This document shows, one piece after another, positions 15,750 through 27,520 of a stretch of 64,000 nucleotides of DNA. The notes under the pieces are model-generated. The model had not been told where the DNA came from and searched no databases. It was given only the letters and a program-made list of their open reading frames with translations. Each line of letters begins with the position of its first letter. Position 1 is the first letter of the stretch. A program made the position numbers and the translations under genes. This stretch comes from Pseudomonas fortuita (GTDB lineage Bacteria; Pseudomonadota; Gammaproteobacteria; Pseudomonadales; Pseudomonadaceae): the NCBI RefSeq assembly GCF_026898135.2, contig NZ_CP114035.2:847501-911500 (forward strand), given 5' to 3'.

Positions 15750-16940
15750 TCACAGGCGCTGCAAAAATGGCGCAGAACGCCCAGCCGCAACACCTGGTTG
15801 CCTGCAAGCGTTGCACAGGTACCCCTCAAATTCTTCGACAATCGCCGGCCAACCCTGACGGCTGGCATGCTGGCGAGCATTAAGGCGCACCCGGCGCAAC
15901 GTTTCCTCTTCCTCCAGCAGCCAGCAGGCCGCGTCGACAAACCCCGCCTGGTCCCCCGGCATCGCCAGCACGCCGCTGTGACCGTGGCGTATGTGCTGCG
16001 CTGCGGCTGCCTCGTCATAAGCAACCACCGCCAACCCCGAAGCCATGGCTTCGAGCACCACATTGCCAAAGGTTTCGGTCAGGCTCGGGAACAGGAACAG
16101 GTCACCGCTGGCGTAGTGCTCGGCCAGCACCTCACCGCGCTGGGCGCCGCAGAACATGGCATCCGGTATCTGCTGTTGGAGGGCGGCGCGCTGTGGCCCG
16201 TCACCCACCAGGATCAGGCGCAGGCGTTTCTGTGGATAAGTCTTCTGCAATGCTTCAACGCATGGGCGTAGTAGTCCGAGGTTTTTTTCCACTGCCAGCC
16301 GTCCGACATGCAACACGGCGATATCGTCCGGGCCCAGCCCCCAGCTTTCGCGCAACGCCTGGTTGCGCCGGGCGGGGTTGAACAGGCAGGCATCGACACC
16401 CCGGGCCAGCAGTTCCAGGCGCTCGAAACCACGGCGTTCCAGCTCCAGGCGCTGGCTGAGGCTGGGCACCAAGGTGATTGCCGTGCGGCGATGGAACCAG
16501 CGCAGGTAGTGGGTGAGCAGGCGCGCCAGCAAACCCAGCCCGTACTGACCGGAATACTGCGGGAAGTTGGTGTGGAAACCGCTGACGACCGCGATTCCCA
16601 GGCGTTTGGCGGCGCGCAGGGCGCTGAGCCCCAGCGGCCCCTCGGTGGCGATGTACAGCACGTCCGGGCGCTGCCGCCGCCAGCGGCGTAGCAACGTGTG
16701 CATGGACACTTCGCCCCACTGCAAACCCGGGTAGCCGGGCAGTGCCCAGCCACGACACAGCATCAGATGCGGGTCGTTGTGCACAGGTGCTTCGCCGGCC
16801 TGGCGCGGTCGTACCACCTCGACCTCATGGCCGCGTTGACGCAGCCCTTCACCAAGGCGGCCAAGTGTGTTGGCCACGCCGTTGATTTCGGGTGGGAAGG
16901 TCTCGCTGACCAGGGTGATGCGCAGGGCGGCTGTATTCAT
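15750..16940 (-). CDS. Glycosyltransferase family 4-type (GT-B fold)
   Basis: 396 residues from the ATG at 16940 (MNTAALRITLVSETFPPEINGV). N-terminal acceptor half with the glycine-rich INGVANTLGRL loop; C-terminal donor half with LHVGRLAVEKNLGLL and the E-x7-E signature in PSLTETFGNVVLEAMASG. Resembles mannosyl/glucosyltransferases acting on lipid or polysaccharide acceptors (for example the MgtA group). Cytoplasmic or membrane-peripheral. The C-terminal residues and stop codon lie in a palindromic repeat, so the tail may be altered relative to close relatives. Acceptor unknown. Confidence 0.87.
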   Translation of the reverse strand: MNTAALRITLVSETFPPEINGVANTLGRLGEGLRQRGHEVEVVRPRQAGEAPVHNDPHLMLCRGWALPGYPGLQWGEVSMHTLLRRWRRQRPDVLYIATEGPLGLSALRAAKRLGIAVVSGFHTNFPQYSGQYGLGLLARLLTHYLRWFHRRTAITLVPSLSQRLELERRGFERLELLARGVDACLFNPARRNQALRESWGLGPDDIAVLHVGRLAVEKNLGLLRPCVEALQKTYPQKRLRLILVGDGPQRAALQQQIPDAMFCGAQRGEVLAEHYASGDLFLFPSLTETFGNVVLEAMASGLAVVAYDEAAAAQHIRHGHSGVLAMPGDQAGFVDAACWLLEEEETLRRVRLNARQHASRQGWPAIVEEFEGYLCNACRQPGVAAGRSAPFLQRL

Positions 16941-17050
16941 GACAAAAAGTTTCCGCCTGCCGGGTTGCGCCAATTTGACGGTTATGTGACGTAGAGATGA
17001 CGCCTGACCACTGACGCTTTTGCCTTCATGAATATTTCGTTGCCCGGTGC

Positions 17051-17078
17051 TCAAGAAGGTGCAACCGGCAGCCGATGA
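17051..17078 (+). promoter_or_regulatory. Candidate sigma-28 (FliA) promoter of the chemoreceptor gene
   Basis: TCAAG (17051-17055), 15 bases, then GCCGATGA (17071-17078), close to the Pseudomonas FliA consensus TCAAG-N14/15-GCCGATAA. Transcription would begin near 17088, giving a leader of about 30 bases before the ATG at 17119. Confidence 0.7.
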
Positions 17079-17118
17079 AGATGCATTCGATTAGATGATG
17101 CGCTCCAGGAGTGCGGTG

Positions 17119-18435
17119 ATGTTCAACAGCAAGCTCAAGCAAGAAATCCGGCAGCTGCGCGAAGACCTGATGTCAGTGGAACAGGTCAAGAGCAGTCTCG
17201 ACAGCGAGATGCTGGTACTTCAGCTCGACCCCCAGGGACGGATCGAGATGGTCAACGGTAATTTCGAGAGCGAAATGTTTTACCGTTCCGAACAATTGCT
17301 TGGACGCAACATCGAGGACATCGTCCCTTCCCATGTGAAGTCGCTGGATTTCTATCAACGCATGAAGAGCGCTATCAGCCGGGGCGAGCACCTTAATGGT
17401 GCCTTCCGCCTGCTGCGCGGCAACGGCCAGGAAGCCTGGCTGCGCTCGATTCTGCAGCCGGTCAAGAACGGCGAGGGGCGCATCAAGTATTTCACCCTGC
17501 ATTCCAGCGACCTTACCCGCACTATCGAGGCATCCCGCGAGCATGAAAGCCTGATCAAGGCGCTGATGCGTTCTACCGCTGTCATCGAGTTTGACCTCGA
17601 CGGCACCATCCTCACGGCCAACGAGCGTTTCCTGGCCACTGTCGGTTACCGCCTGGAGCAGATTCGCGGCAAGCATCACCGCATGTTCTGCGAGCCGGAG
17701 GAGGCCCACTCGGCCGGCTACCAGGCGTTCTGGGACAAGCTGCGCCGTGGTGAATATGTCGCCGAACGCTTCAAGCGTATCGATGCCCATGGCCGGGTGA
17801 TCTGGCTGGAGGCTTCCTACAACCCGATCTTCGATGCCCACGACGTCCTGTACAAGGTGGTCAAGTTCGCCACTGTCATCACCGACCAGGTCAACCAGGA
17901 GCAGGCCGTGGCCCAGGCAGCAGATGTCGCCTACAGCACCTCGCTGGGTACCGATGTCAGCGCCCGCAAAGCCACCGAGGTGGTCACCCAGACCGTCAGC
18001 GTCATGCGTGGCCTGGAGGCCTCGATGCAAGAGGCGGCCGAGGGCATCCAGGCGCTGGACACCCAGTCGCGGGTGATCGGTTCGATCATCAAGACCATTA
18101 GCGACATTGCCGGGCAGACCAACCTGCTGGCCCTTAACGCGGCCATTGAAGCGGCCCGCGCGGGCGAGCAAGGGCGGGGCTTTGCCGTGGTTGCCGACGA
18201 AGTGCGCCAGCTGGCATCGCGCACCAGTACCGCCACCGAGGAAATTGCCCGGGTGGTACAGCAGAACGAACAGCTGGCTCAGGCGGCAGTAGCGATCATC
18301 GACACCAGCAAGCGCCAGGCCGAGCAGGGGCTGGCGCTGGCTGACGAGACAGGTAGCGTGATTGTCGAGATCCAGGACGGGGCGAAACGGGTGGTGGATG
18401 TGGTGGGGCAGTTCTCCAGCCGGTTGGGGCAGTAA
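17119..18435 (+). CDS. Soluble PAS-PAS methyl-accepting chemotaxis protein
   Basis: 438 residues; start at 17119 with AGGAG 7 nt upstream (a longer frame begins at 17095). A short coiled coil ([21 protein letters not shown]), two PAS domains (about 35-145 and 155-265; first [21 protein letters not shown], second [19 protein letters not shown]), then a methyl-accepting signalling domain with the conserved hairpin tip [21 protein letters not shown]. There is no transmembrane segment, so it is a cytoplasmic energy/redox-type receptor of the BdlA/Aer kind. BdlA of P. aeruginosa has the same order and controls biofilm dispersal; equivalence is not established. The sigma-28 promoter places it in the flagellar/chemotaxis regulon. 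Confidence 0.92.
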   Translation: MFNSKLKQEIRQLREDLMSVEQVKSSLDSEMLVLQLDPQGRIEMVNGNFESEMFYRSEQLLGRNIEDIVPSHVKSLDFYQRMKSAISRGEHLNGAFRLLRGNGQEAWLRSILQPVKNGEGRIKYFTLHSSDLTRTIEASREHESLIKALMRSTAVIEFDLDGTILTANERFLATVGYRLEQIRGKHHRMFCEPEEAHSAGYQAFWDKLRRGEYVAERFKRIDAHGRVIWLEASYNPIFDAHDVLYKVVKFATVITDQVNQEQAVAQAADVAYSTSLGTDVSARKATEVVTQTVSVMRGLEASMQEAAEGIQALDTQSRVIGSIIKTISDIAGQTNLLALNAAIEAARAGEQGRGFAVVADEVRQLASRTSTATEEIARVVQQNEQLAQAAVAIIDTSKRQAEQGLALADETGSVIVEIQDGAKRVVDVVGQFSSRLGQ

Positions 18436-18473
18436 GCCCCAGGCCAGCTTGGTTCTTTTCTGTGAGCAGTCCA

Positions 18474-18559
18474 CTTTGTGGGAGCGGGCTTGTCCCGCGA
18501 ACACCGGCAAAGCCGGTGCCAGGCGTCGCGTGCCCCCATTCGCGGGCGCTCCCACAGGG
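18474..18559. repeat. REP doublet
   Basis: Arms at 18474-18501 and 18539-18559 (TGTGGGAGCGGGC...CGCGAA and its complement) around an inner hairpin CACCGGC-AAA-GCCGGTG (18502-18518). Between the convergent chemoreceptor and cysZ genes. Confidence 0.78.
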
Positions 18560-18611
18560 CACCTCAAAGGACGAGCGATTTCCTGCAGAGAATCTCGCAT
18601 GCGCTCCGGGA

Positions 18612-19340
18612 TCAGTTGCGCTCCCGCACCCAGAACAACGTAGCCCCGGCCACCGCCGCCGGCATCATCAGCACGTTCACCCCCGGAATCATCAACGCCA
18701 GGTAGGTGATGCCGCCAAAGCCCAGCGACTGCCAGCGCTTGCTGCGCAGCCAGGCCAGCATGTCCTGCCAGCTCATCTTGTTGTTGTCCGCCGGGTAGTC
18801 GATGTACTGGATGGCCATCATCCATACCCCGAACATCAGCCACAGTGGCGCGGCGACGACGTTGACCACCGGGATCAGCGACAGAATGAACAGGCCGACT
18901 GCCCGCGGCAGGAAGTAGCCCAGCTTGCGCATTTCGCGGCTGAAGGTGCGTGGCACCATGGCCACCAGCTCGCCCCAGCTGAACGCCGGGAAGGTGTCTT
19001 CGCCCCGTACCACAACCTCGACCTTTTCCGCCAAAAAGCCATTGAACGGCGCGGCAATGATGTTGGCCACCAGGGTGAAGGTGAAGAACACCATCAGCAC
19101 CAGCAAGGCAACGAACAGCGGCCAGAGGATGTAGCTGAGGAAGCTCAACCAGTCTGGCAGCGTCGGCATCAGGGCATCGAGCCAAAGGGCAAACTGGTGG
19201 CCGGCGAAGTAGACCATGCCACCGAACAGCAGCAGGTTGATCGCCAGCGGCAGCAGCACGAACAGCCGCAGGTTGGGGCTCAGCACCAGTTTCAGGCCTT
19301 CGCGCAGGTATTGGGGGCCGGAGAGGACAGGGGCTTGCAT
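18612..19340 (-). CDS. cysZ: CysZ sulfate transporter
   Basis: 242 residues, usual family size. Integral inner-membrane protein with hydrophobic segments at about 24-46, 67-92, 145-170 and 205-235. Family blocks seen: [19 protein letters not shown] at the N-terminus, [16 protein letters not shown], and the C-terminal [22 protein letters not shown]. CysZ lets sulfate into the cell for cysteine synthesis. Divergent from trxB across a 331-base region. Confidence 0.95.
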   Translation of the reverse strand: MQAPVLSGPQYLREGLKLVLSPNLRLFVLLPLAINLLLFGGMVYFAGHQFALWLDALMPTLPDWLSFLSYILWPLFVALLVLMVFFTFTLVANIIAAPFNGFLAEKVEVVVRGEDTFPAFSWGELVAMVPRTFSREMRKLGYFLPRAVGLFILSLIPVVNVVAAPLWLMFGVWMMAIQYIDYPADNNKMSWQDMLAWLRSKRWQSLGFGGITYLALMIPGVNVLMMPAAVAGATLFWVRERN

Positions 19341-20634
<1,294 letters not shown>

Positions 20635-20648
20635 TCAGATAGCGCCCC

Positions 20649-20677
20649 AAAAAAACCGGCCGAAAGGCCGGTTTTTT
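20649..20677. terminator. Bidirectional terminator between trxB and nadC
   Basis: AAAAAACCGGCC-GAAA-GGCCGGTTTTTT. It has an A-tract on one side and a T-tract on the other, so it should terminate both convergent genes. GNRA-type GAAA loop. Confidence 0.92.
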
Positions 20678-20693
20678 ATTGCCTGCGGTCAGC

Positions 20694-21725
<1,032 letters not shown>

Positions 21726-21782
21726 TCATAGCTTTGACGATTTTCAGCCCTTTCGGGCATGACAACCTGCAAGGAGTCCAGG

Positions 21783-23939
21783 ATGCAAAACGAAGGCAAG
21801 GTGGTGCCCCTGGCGGCAGCCATCGACCGAGGGGGGCGCACGCCTCTTCCTTGCCTTCCGGTATTGCTCCTGCAAGTGCGCGACAAGGCTGCGTTGCAAC
21901 TGCGTCAGGGCTTGCAGGCGCTGTTCGACAATGCCGATGACACCTTGTTCGGAATGGCCGACAAGGCCGTGGACCGTTGTGACCAGAATCTGTATTTCGA
22001 GGCCATGCGCGATCTGCGTCTGAAGCGAAAAAGTATCGAACGCGGCTTCCTTGATACGTTTTATGACACCTATTCCCGCATCGGCCATGTCGACCTGCTG
22101 GCGCCTCTCGCCGAACCGGGCAACCTGCGCAACAAGATGCAACTCGAGCGGGCTGCGGCCATCGAATGCATGGTTGCGCGGGTGCTGTCGCGTGATGGCA
22201 TTGCCCTGCAGCAACTGGGCCTGCGGTTGCAGGCCCTGCTCGATCGCCCCGTGCATGAGCAATGCAGCCCACTGGGCCCTGCCGCGCTGTGCGGCTACTT
22301 CCTTGAGGCTGGCCGGAACCTGGGGGTTGGCCTGAGGGTCAAACTGGTCCTGCTCAAGCTGTTCGAGCGTTATGTCTTGCGCGATCTGGACGTCATCTAT
22401 GCCGAAGCCAATCAATTGCTGGCCGTCGCCGGTGTGCTGCCCGAGTTGCAACCGGCCCCGCGCCGTCGCGCCGAGGATCAGCGCATGATGGCAAGCCAGC
22501 GGGTGGCAAGCCAAGGCCAGGGAGCGAGCGCAGATGCGGCAGGGCAGGCGTTCTTTGCCTCTTTGCAAACCTTGCTGGCCCCGGCGCGTGGGCAGTTCGC
22601 ACCCCGATTGCAGGCGGTGGCTGCCGCCCAGTCCATCAGCACCGCAGACCTGGTCCGCCTGCTTTCGCATTTGCAGCACTACGTACCCGCTGCCGGCGAG
22701 GCTGAGGATTTTGAACTCGGCCAACAGCTTGAACAATTGCTGCTGAGGGTCAGCGTGCGCAGCGGCACCCGGCGGCGCATAGCCGTGGCCGACGAAGACA
22801 CGATCAACCTGGTTGGCCTGCTGTTCGCCTGTATTCAGGGCGATGACAACCTGCCGGCCAGCCTGCGTGCGTTGATCGCGCGGTTGCATATCCCATTGTT
22901 AAAGGTGGCACTGCTGGACAAGGGGCTGTTCAGTCGGGCCAGCCACCCTGCACGCCGGCTGCTTAACGAAATCGCTGGCGCAGCTATTGGCTGGGAGTGC
23001 AGCGGCGAAGGTCTGCGCGACAGCCTGCACTTACGGGTAGAGCGCGTGGTCCAGCGCTTGATCAATGATTTTGCCGAAGATGTCGGCATTTTCACCGACC
23101 TGCTCGACGAGTTTCTTGCGTTCAACCAGGAGGAGCGGCGGCGCAACGAGTTGCTTGAGCAGCGCACTCGCGACGCCGAAGAAGGACGCGCCCGTGCCCT
23201 GCAGGCCCGGCAGCAGGTGCAGCGGGTGCTCAACCAGCGCCTGCGGGGCCGGGTACTGCCTTTGGTGGTGGTGCAAATGCTGGTACAGGCCTGGAGCCAG
23301 GTGCTGCTGCTGGCCTGGCTCAAGCATGGTGAGGCCTCCCAGGCTTGGCGGGATGCCCTGCACACGCTGGACACGCTATTGGCCAGCATCACCCCTGGGC
23401 ATGAACCGCAAGCGCTGTTGCAGCAGGTACCTGGGCTGCTCAAGGCGCTGCGCGATGGGTTGGCCAGTGTGGCCCTGAACTCGGCGGCAACCCGCGAGTT
23501 CTTCCTGCAACTGGAGCAATTGCACTTGCGTGCCTGCACAGGCGCTGAGTTACCGGTTGGCCATGAGCAACCCTTGGCCGAAGTGCGGGTGGACGAAGAT
23601 ATTGTGCTGGCGATTGCCGAAGAACCGTCCTGCGCGCCGCTGCACGTTGCCGAAGGCCAGGCAGCCGCGTTGCGGCAGGTGCAGCGCTTGCGCATCGGTA
23701 ACTGGGTCGAAGTACTTGATGACGACGAACCGTTGCGCTGCAAACTGGTGGCGCGTATCGGCAGCAGCGACAGGCTGGTGTTTGCCAACCGCACCGGCAT
23801 GAAGGTGAGAGAGTGGAACGGTGCCGGCCTGGCCCAGGCGCTACAGCGAGGGGACGTGCGGCTGCTGGATGACGGGTTGTTGTTCGAGCGGGCGCTGGAA
23901 GCGGTGCTCGATGGGCTGCGGCAGCCACCGGTGAGGTAG
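21783..23939 (+). CDS. DUF1631 family protein
   Basis: 718 residues. AAGGAG at 21771-21776 supports the ATG at 21783 (the frame extends to 21759). Matches DUF1631 (sometimes misnamed thymidine phosphorylase): mostly helical, soluble, no signal peptide, beginning with repeated blocks such as LFGMADKAVDRCDQNLYFEAMRDLRLKR and GFLDTFYDTY. The last ~90 residues (QRLRIGNWVEVLDDDEPLRCKLV...DRLVFANRTGMKVRE) look like a small beta-barrel reminiscent of PilZ domains, although I do not see the canonical RxxxR...D/NxSxxG ligand motif. Possible second-messenger connection; function unknown. Its place between nadC and ampD is conserved in pseudomonads as far as I recall. Confidence 0.85.
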   Translation: MQNEGKVVPLAAAIDRGGRTPLPCLPVLLLQVRDKAALQLRQGLQALFDNADDTLFGMADKAVDRCDQNLYFEAMRDLRLKRKSIERGFLDTFYDTYSRIGHVDLLAPLAEPGNLRNKMQLERAAAIECMVARVLSRDGIALQQLGLRLQALLDRPVHEQCSPLGPAALCGYFLEAGRNLGVGLRVKLVLLKLFERYVLRDLDVIYAEANQLLAVAGVLPELQPAPRRRAEDQRMMASQRVASQGQGASADAAGQAFFASLQTLLAPARGQFAPRLQAVAAAQSISTADLVRLLSHLQHYVPAAGEAEDFELGQQLEQLLLRVSVRSGTRRRIAVADEDTINLVGLLFACIQGDDNLPASLRALIARLHIPLLKVALLDKGLFSRASHPARRLLNEIAGAAIGWECSGEGLRDSLHLRVERVVQRLINDFAEDVGIFTDLLDEFLAFNQEERRRNELLEQRTRDAEEGRARALQARQQVQRVLNQRLRGRVLPLVVVQMLVQAWSQVLLLAWLKHGEASQAWRDALHTLDTLLASITPGHEPQALLQQVPGLLKALRDGLASVALNSAATREFFLQLEQLHLRACTGAELPVGHEQPLAEVRVDEDIVLAIAEEPSCAPLHVAEGQAAALRQVQRLRIGNWVEVLDDDEPLRCKLVARIGSSDRLVFANRTGMKVREWNGAGLAQALQRGDVRLLDDGLLFERALEAVLDGLRQPPVR

Positions 23940-24027
23940 GCGGCAACATTACAATCATTCACATGCAAACGGTGTTGGCGGCAGGGCATACTGTGGGTCT
24001 GTTCAAGGCGCTTTCAGGATTTGCCCC

Positions 24028-24600
24028 ATGCAATTGGACCGTGCCACTGGCTGGTTCCACGGAATCGGAATCACCCACTGCCCCTCGCCGAACTTCAATG
24101 CCCGCCCCGAAGGCGAATCGGTTTCCCTGCTGGTGATCCACAACATCAGCCTGCCGCCGGCCTGTTTTGGTACCGGCAAGGTGCAGCAGTTCTTCCAGAA
24201 CCGCCTGGACCCCAACGAACACCCTTATTTCGCCAGCATCAGCCACCTCACCGTTTCGGCGCACCTGTTCGTCGAGCGTGACGGCGCGGTGACCCAGTTC
24301 GTTTCGTTGCTCGAGCGTGCCTGGCACGCGGGTGTGTCGTGCTTCGACGGGCGTGAAGGCTGTAACGATTTTTCCATCGGCATAGAGCTGGAAGGCACCG
24401 ACGACCTGCCCTATACCGATGCTCAGTACGCCGTGCTGGAGCAGCTTACCCGGCACATTCGTAGCGCCTGGCCGGCCATCGACCTGGGCCGTATTCAGGG
24501 CCACAGCGACATTGCCCCACAACGCAAGACCGACCCCGGCCCGTCTTTCGATTGGCCGCGCTACCGCGAAGCGTTGTTGCACAACGAGGACAAGGCATGA
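24028..24600 (+). CDS. ampD: 1,6-anhydro-N-acetylmuramyl-L-alanine amidase AmpD
   Basis: 190 residues, no signal peptide, so cytoplasmic. Cleaves 1,6-anhydromuropeptides in cell-wall recycling; its loss raises AmpR-dependent AmpC beta-lactamase. Zinc ligands His38 (LLVIHNIS), His159 (IQGHSDIAP) and Asp169 (KTDPGPSFDW) are present, so it looks active. The stop codon overlaps the ampE start by 4 nt. Confidence 0.96.
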   Translation: MQLDRATGWFHGIGITHCPSPNFNARPEGESVSLLVIHNISLPPACFGTGKVQQFFQNRLDPNEHPYFASISHLTVSAHLFVERDGAVTQFVSLLERAWHAGVSCFDGREGCNDFSIGIELEGTDDLPYTDAQYAVLEQLTRHIRSAWPAIDLGRIQGHSDIAPQRKTDPGPSFDWPRYREALLHNEDKA

Positions 24601-25427
24601 GTTTTCTGGTGTTGTTGCTGGCGCTGTGGGTCGAGAAGTTTTCGGCCCTGCGGCATCAAGTGCAGCGTGACGGGTTCTTCCTTGGCGAGCTGCTTCGCCT
24701 GGAGCGCAGCGGCAAGGTACACCCCTGGTGGACGCTGGCCGTCGTGGTGCTGGCACCGGTAGCGCTGCTGGTGTTGCTGCTGCATGTGCTGGAACCGGTG
24801 GCCTATGGGCTTTTGGCCTTGCCGGTGCATTTGCTGGTGCTGGTCTATAGCCTGGGCCGTGGCGATGCCAAGGCGTCGTTGGGCCCGTTCCGTGATGCCT
24901 GGCGGCGGGGTGACGACCAAGCGACGCTGCATGTTGCAGAGCGCGACCTGGGCGTGGTGGCGGATGAGCCGCACAGCCTGTTGGTGCGTGTGCAGGGCAA
25001 CTTGCTGTGGCAGGTGTACCAAGGGTTTTTTGCGGTGATCTTCTGGTATTTCGTGCTAGGCCCTGGTGCGGCGCTGGCTTATCGACTGGTGGCGCTGTGC
25101 GGCGAGCACAGCCAGCAGCCTGCGCTGAAGGCGCGTGCCGAACAGCTGCGGCACATCATGGACTGGCTACCGGTGCGCTTGATGGCAATGAGCTTTGCGC
25201 TGGTGGGCAACTTCCTCGCAGTGACCCGGGTGATGCTGCACGAGGTGCTCAACTGGCACATCAGCGCTGCACACCTGGTGGCGCGGGTGGGGCGTATTGC
25301 CGATGACATTCCCGAGGAAGAAGACAGTCAGCGTGGCCTGGGGCGGCTGGACAGCCTTTGGGAGCTGCTGCTGCGCTGCGCAGTGCTGTGGTATGCCGGG
25401 TTTGCGCTGTGGACCGTGCTGGTCTGA
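24597..25427 (+). CDS. ampE: AmpE inner-membrane protein
   Basis: 276 residues, starting inside the ampD stop (ATGA). N-terminal hydrophobic region (FLVLLLALWVEKF) and further hydrophobic segments at about 42-75, 140-165, and the C-terminus (AVLWYAGFALWTVLV). The pattern WYFVLGPGAALAYRL is typical of AmpE/CobD-like membrane proteins. Proposed as a sensor of beta-lactam stress or a signalling partner of AmpD; the molecular role is not established. Confidence 0.92.
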   Translation: MSFLVLLLALWVEKFSALRHQVQRDGFFLGELLRLERSGKVHPWWTLAVVVLAPVALLVLLLHVLEPVAYGLLALPVHLLVLVYSLGRGDAKASLGPFRDAWRRGDDQATLHVAERDLGVVADEPHSLLVRVQGNLLWQVYQGFFAVIFWYFVLGPGAALAYRLVALCGEHSQQPALKARAEQLRHIMDWLPVRLMAMSFALVGNFLAVTRVMLHEVLNWHISAAHLVARVGRIADDIPEEEDSQRGLGRLDSLWELLLRCAVLWYAGFALWTVLV

Positions 25428-25452
25428 CCTAGGGTCGCCTTGCTATTTGCGT

Positions 25453-25500
25453 CGCCTGGCAGATCGAGCGCCGCCCCGGCGGCGCTCGATCTGCCAGGCG
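25453..25500. repeat. Long palindrome (ATCGAGCGC family) between ampE and the TatD gene
   Basis: Perfect 23-bp stem, 25453-25475 and 25478-25500, with a 2-nt loop. Carries the same core as 10433 and 15721. It lies between convergent genes and ends 7 bases from the TatD stop, so it probably acts as a terminator for both. Confidence 0.85.
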
Positions 25501-25506
25501 CAGCAA

Positions 25507-26295
25507 CTACAAAGGCGAGCACCAGCCAAACAATTCGCAAGCATTGCGGCTACTGGCCTGCGCCAGCGCCTCTACATCCACTCCCATCACCTGGGCCAGC
25601 GCCCCGGCAATGTCCGGCAGATGCTCCGGGCTGTTCCGTTGCCCCGCATACATCACCGGCGCCATATCCGGCGCATCGGTCTCCAGCACTACACTCTCCA
25701 GTGGCAGCCGCGCCAGCGTCTTGCGCAGCCGCAGCGCCTGTGGCCAGGTGCCGGCACCGCCAAGCCCAAGCCGAAAGCCCAGCTTGATATATTCACGCGC
25801 CTCTTCGTAACTGCCGGCAAACGCATGAATCACTCCCGCCCGCGCCGGCCTGTAGCGCTTGAGCGTGGCGATCACCTGGGCATGGCTGCGGCGTACGTGC
25901 AACAGCGCGGGCAGCTCGAAGTCGCAGGCCATTTGCAGTTGCGCTTCGAACAGGTCCTGTTGGCGCGTTTTGTCCAGGTCTTCGAGGTAGTAGTCCAGGC
26001 CAAACTCACCCACGGCGCAGAGCCGTGGGTCGCCGTGCAGGCGTTCCAGCCATTCGCGCAATTGCGTCAAATGCTCCGGGCGATGCTGGTCGAGGTACAC
26101 CGGGTGCAGGCCCAGTGCCACGAACAGGCGCTGATCGGCGCAGGCCAGGTCCCACACCCGTTGGAAATTTGCCTGGTAAACCCCCAGCACCACCATCCGT
26201 TCCACCCCGCGCGCCGCCGCGTTGGCCAACAGGCGCGGGCGATCGGCGTCGAACTCGGGGAAGTCCAGGTGGGTGTGGGTGTCGATCAGGCGCAT
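25507..26295 (-). CDS. TatD-family metal-dependent hydrolase (DNase)
   Basis: 262 residues. Metal ligands of the TIM-barrel amidohydrolase fold are recognisable: IDTHTHLDF (first His pair), VGEFGLDYY (Glu), LPALLHVRRSHAQ, VIHAFAGS and the final Asp in VLETDAPDM. Members are 3'-5' exonucleases or related hydrolases. Starts 2 bases after the stop of fruR and reads on with it, so the two may share a transcript; no functional link is evident. Confidence 0.9.
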   Translation of the reverse strand: MRLIDTHTHLDFPEFDADRPRLLANAAARGVERMVVLGVYQANFQRVWDLACADQRLFVALGLHPVYLDQHRPEHLTQLREWLERLHGDPRLCAVGEFGLDYYLEDLDKTRQQDLFEAQLQMACDFELPALLHVRRSHAQVIATLKRYRPARAGVIHAFAGSYEEAREYIKLGFRLGLGGAGTWPQALRLRKTLARLPLESVVLETDAPDMAPVMYAGQRNSPEHLPDIAGALAQVMGVDVEALAQASSRNACELFGWCSPL

Positions 26296-26297
26296 GC

Positions 26298-27293
26298 TCA
26301 GGCTGCCGTGATGCGCTGCTTGAAGGTGCGGCCGACAGCATGCACGCCAGGTTCGTAGCGTTTTTCCTCGATTGCGGCCAGCGCCAGTTCCAGCGCAGTG
26401 GCGGCAATCAGGCCATGCTGCTGCGCCATGGCATTGACCGGTAGCGGCAGGAAGTCGAGCAACTGGTTGTCGCCAAAGGTGCCCAACTGCAGCTGGCGCG
26501 AGTCGGCAGGGCGCGCCTGCAATGTGTCGAACACCCCTTGCAGCAGCACGTACGAGGTGGTCACCAGGGCATCCGGCAGGCCGCCCAGGTCATTGATAAG
26601 CTGTTGCATCAGGCGCTGGCCGCACTCACGGCTGAATGCCTCGCCCTGGTAGCGACGCACATCACCGGCATAGCCTTGCAGGGCTTCGTCGAACCCGCCG
26701 GCACGTGCCTGGCTGACCGACAGCTCGGGGCGTGCGCCAATCAGGGCAATGCTGCGCGGGGCTGCACTGAGCAGGCTGGCGGCCAGTTGGCGGCTGGCAT
26801 CGCGGTCATCGCTGATAACCGAGCAGAAGTGCGCAGGGTCCAGGCGGCGGTCGATGGCTATCACCGGCAGGCCTTTGTCCTGCATTTCGCGGTAGCTGTC
26901 GTCTTCCGGCGGCAGGCAGCTGGCGACGAACAGGGCATCACAACGGCGCGCGCGGAACAGTTGCTGCAACTGGCGCTCGCTGTCGGGCTGGTCATCGCTG
27001 CTGGCGATAAGCAGCTGATAGCCACGGGCGCGGGCACCTTGTTCCAGCTGCTTGGCGATGCGGGCGTAGCTGGGGTTCTCCAGATCCGGGAGAATGAAGC
27101 CCAGGGTGCGCGTGTGCCGGCTGCGCAGGCCCGCAGCCTGCGGGTTGGGGGTAAAGCCGTGGGCTTCAACCACCGCGCGTACCCGTTCTACAGTGCTGTT
27201 ACTGATGCGTTGCTGTTCAGCCTTGCCGTTGATGACGTAGCTGGCAGTGGTCACGGACACACCGGCCAGGCGGGCGATATCGCTGAGTTTCAC
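26298..27293 (-). CDS. fruR: Fructose repressor FruR (Cra), LacI family
   Basis: 331 residues from a GTG start at 27293 with AAGGAA 7 nt upstream; the frame extends upstream to 27521 but has no homology there. N-terminal LacI helix-turn-helix (VKLSDIARLAGVSVTTASYVINGK) and a periplasmic-binding-like effector domain (TLGFILPDLENPSYARIAK...). In P. putida this protein is released from DNA by fructose-1-phosphate and represses the divergent fruBKA operon. Its candidate operator is at 27451-27462, in the divergent region. Confidence 0.95.
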   Translation of the reverse strand: MKLSDIARLAGVSVTTASYVINGKAEQQRISNSTVERVRAVVEAHGFTPNPQAAGLRSRHTRTLGFILPDLENPSYARIAKQLEQGARARGYQLLIASSDDQPDSERQLQQLFRARRCDALFVASCLPPEDDSYREMQDKGLPVIAIDRRLDPAHFCSVISDDRDASRQLAASLLSAAPRSIALIGARPELSVSQARAGGFDEALQGYAGDVRRYQGEAFSRECGQRLMQQLINDLGGLPDALVTTSYVLLQGVFDTLQARPADSRQLQLGTFGDNQLLDFLPLPVNAMAQQHGLIAATALELALAAIEEKRYEPGVHAVGRTFKQRITAA

Positions 27294-27450
27294 CGAATTT
27301 TCCTTGTTATTTCCGGGGCTGGCTGTGAGGCCGGACCGGGTATTCTGACCCGGTACTGGCGCCATGCGCAGACGACCATTGTCGCAATTGTCCGACAGGA
27401 TGGGGCTTTTTACCGGGCAGATTATCGAGTAACGTGGCCGCCTGGTCAGA

Positions 27451-27462
27451 TTAAACGTTTCA
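27451..27462. promoter_or_regulatory. FruR (Cra) operator
   Basis: TTAAACGTTTCA, the site I recall as the P. putida Cra operator of the fruB promoter. It lies 116 bases upstream of fruB and is the only copy I found in the 284-base divergent region. Confidence 0.85.
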
Positions 27463-27520
27463 GCTGCCGAATTTTCTGCCTCGGCTGCCATCTGTGCAAG
27501 GCTGTTGAACTGGCCCTTCA

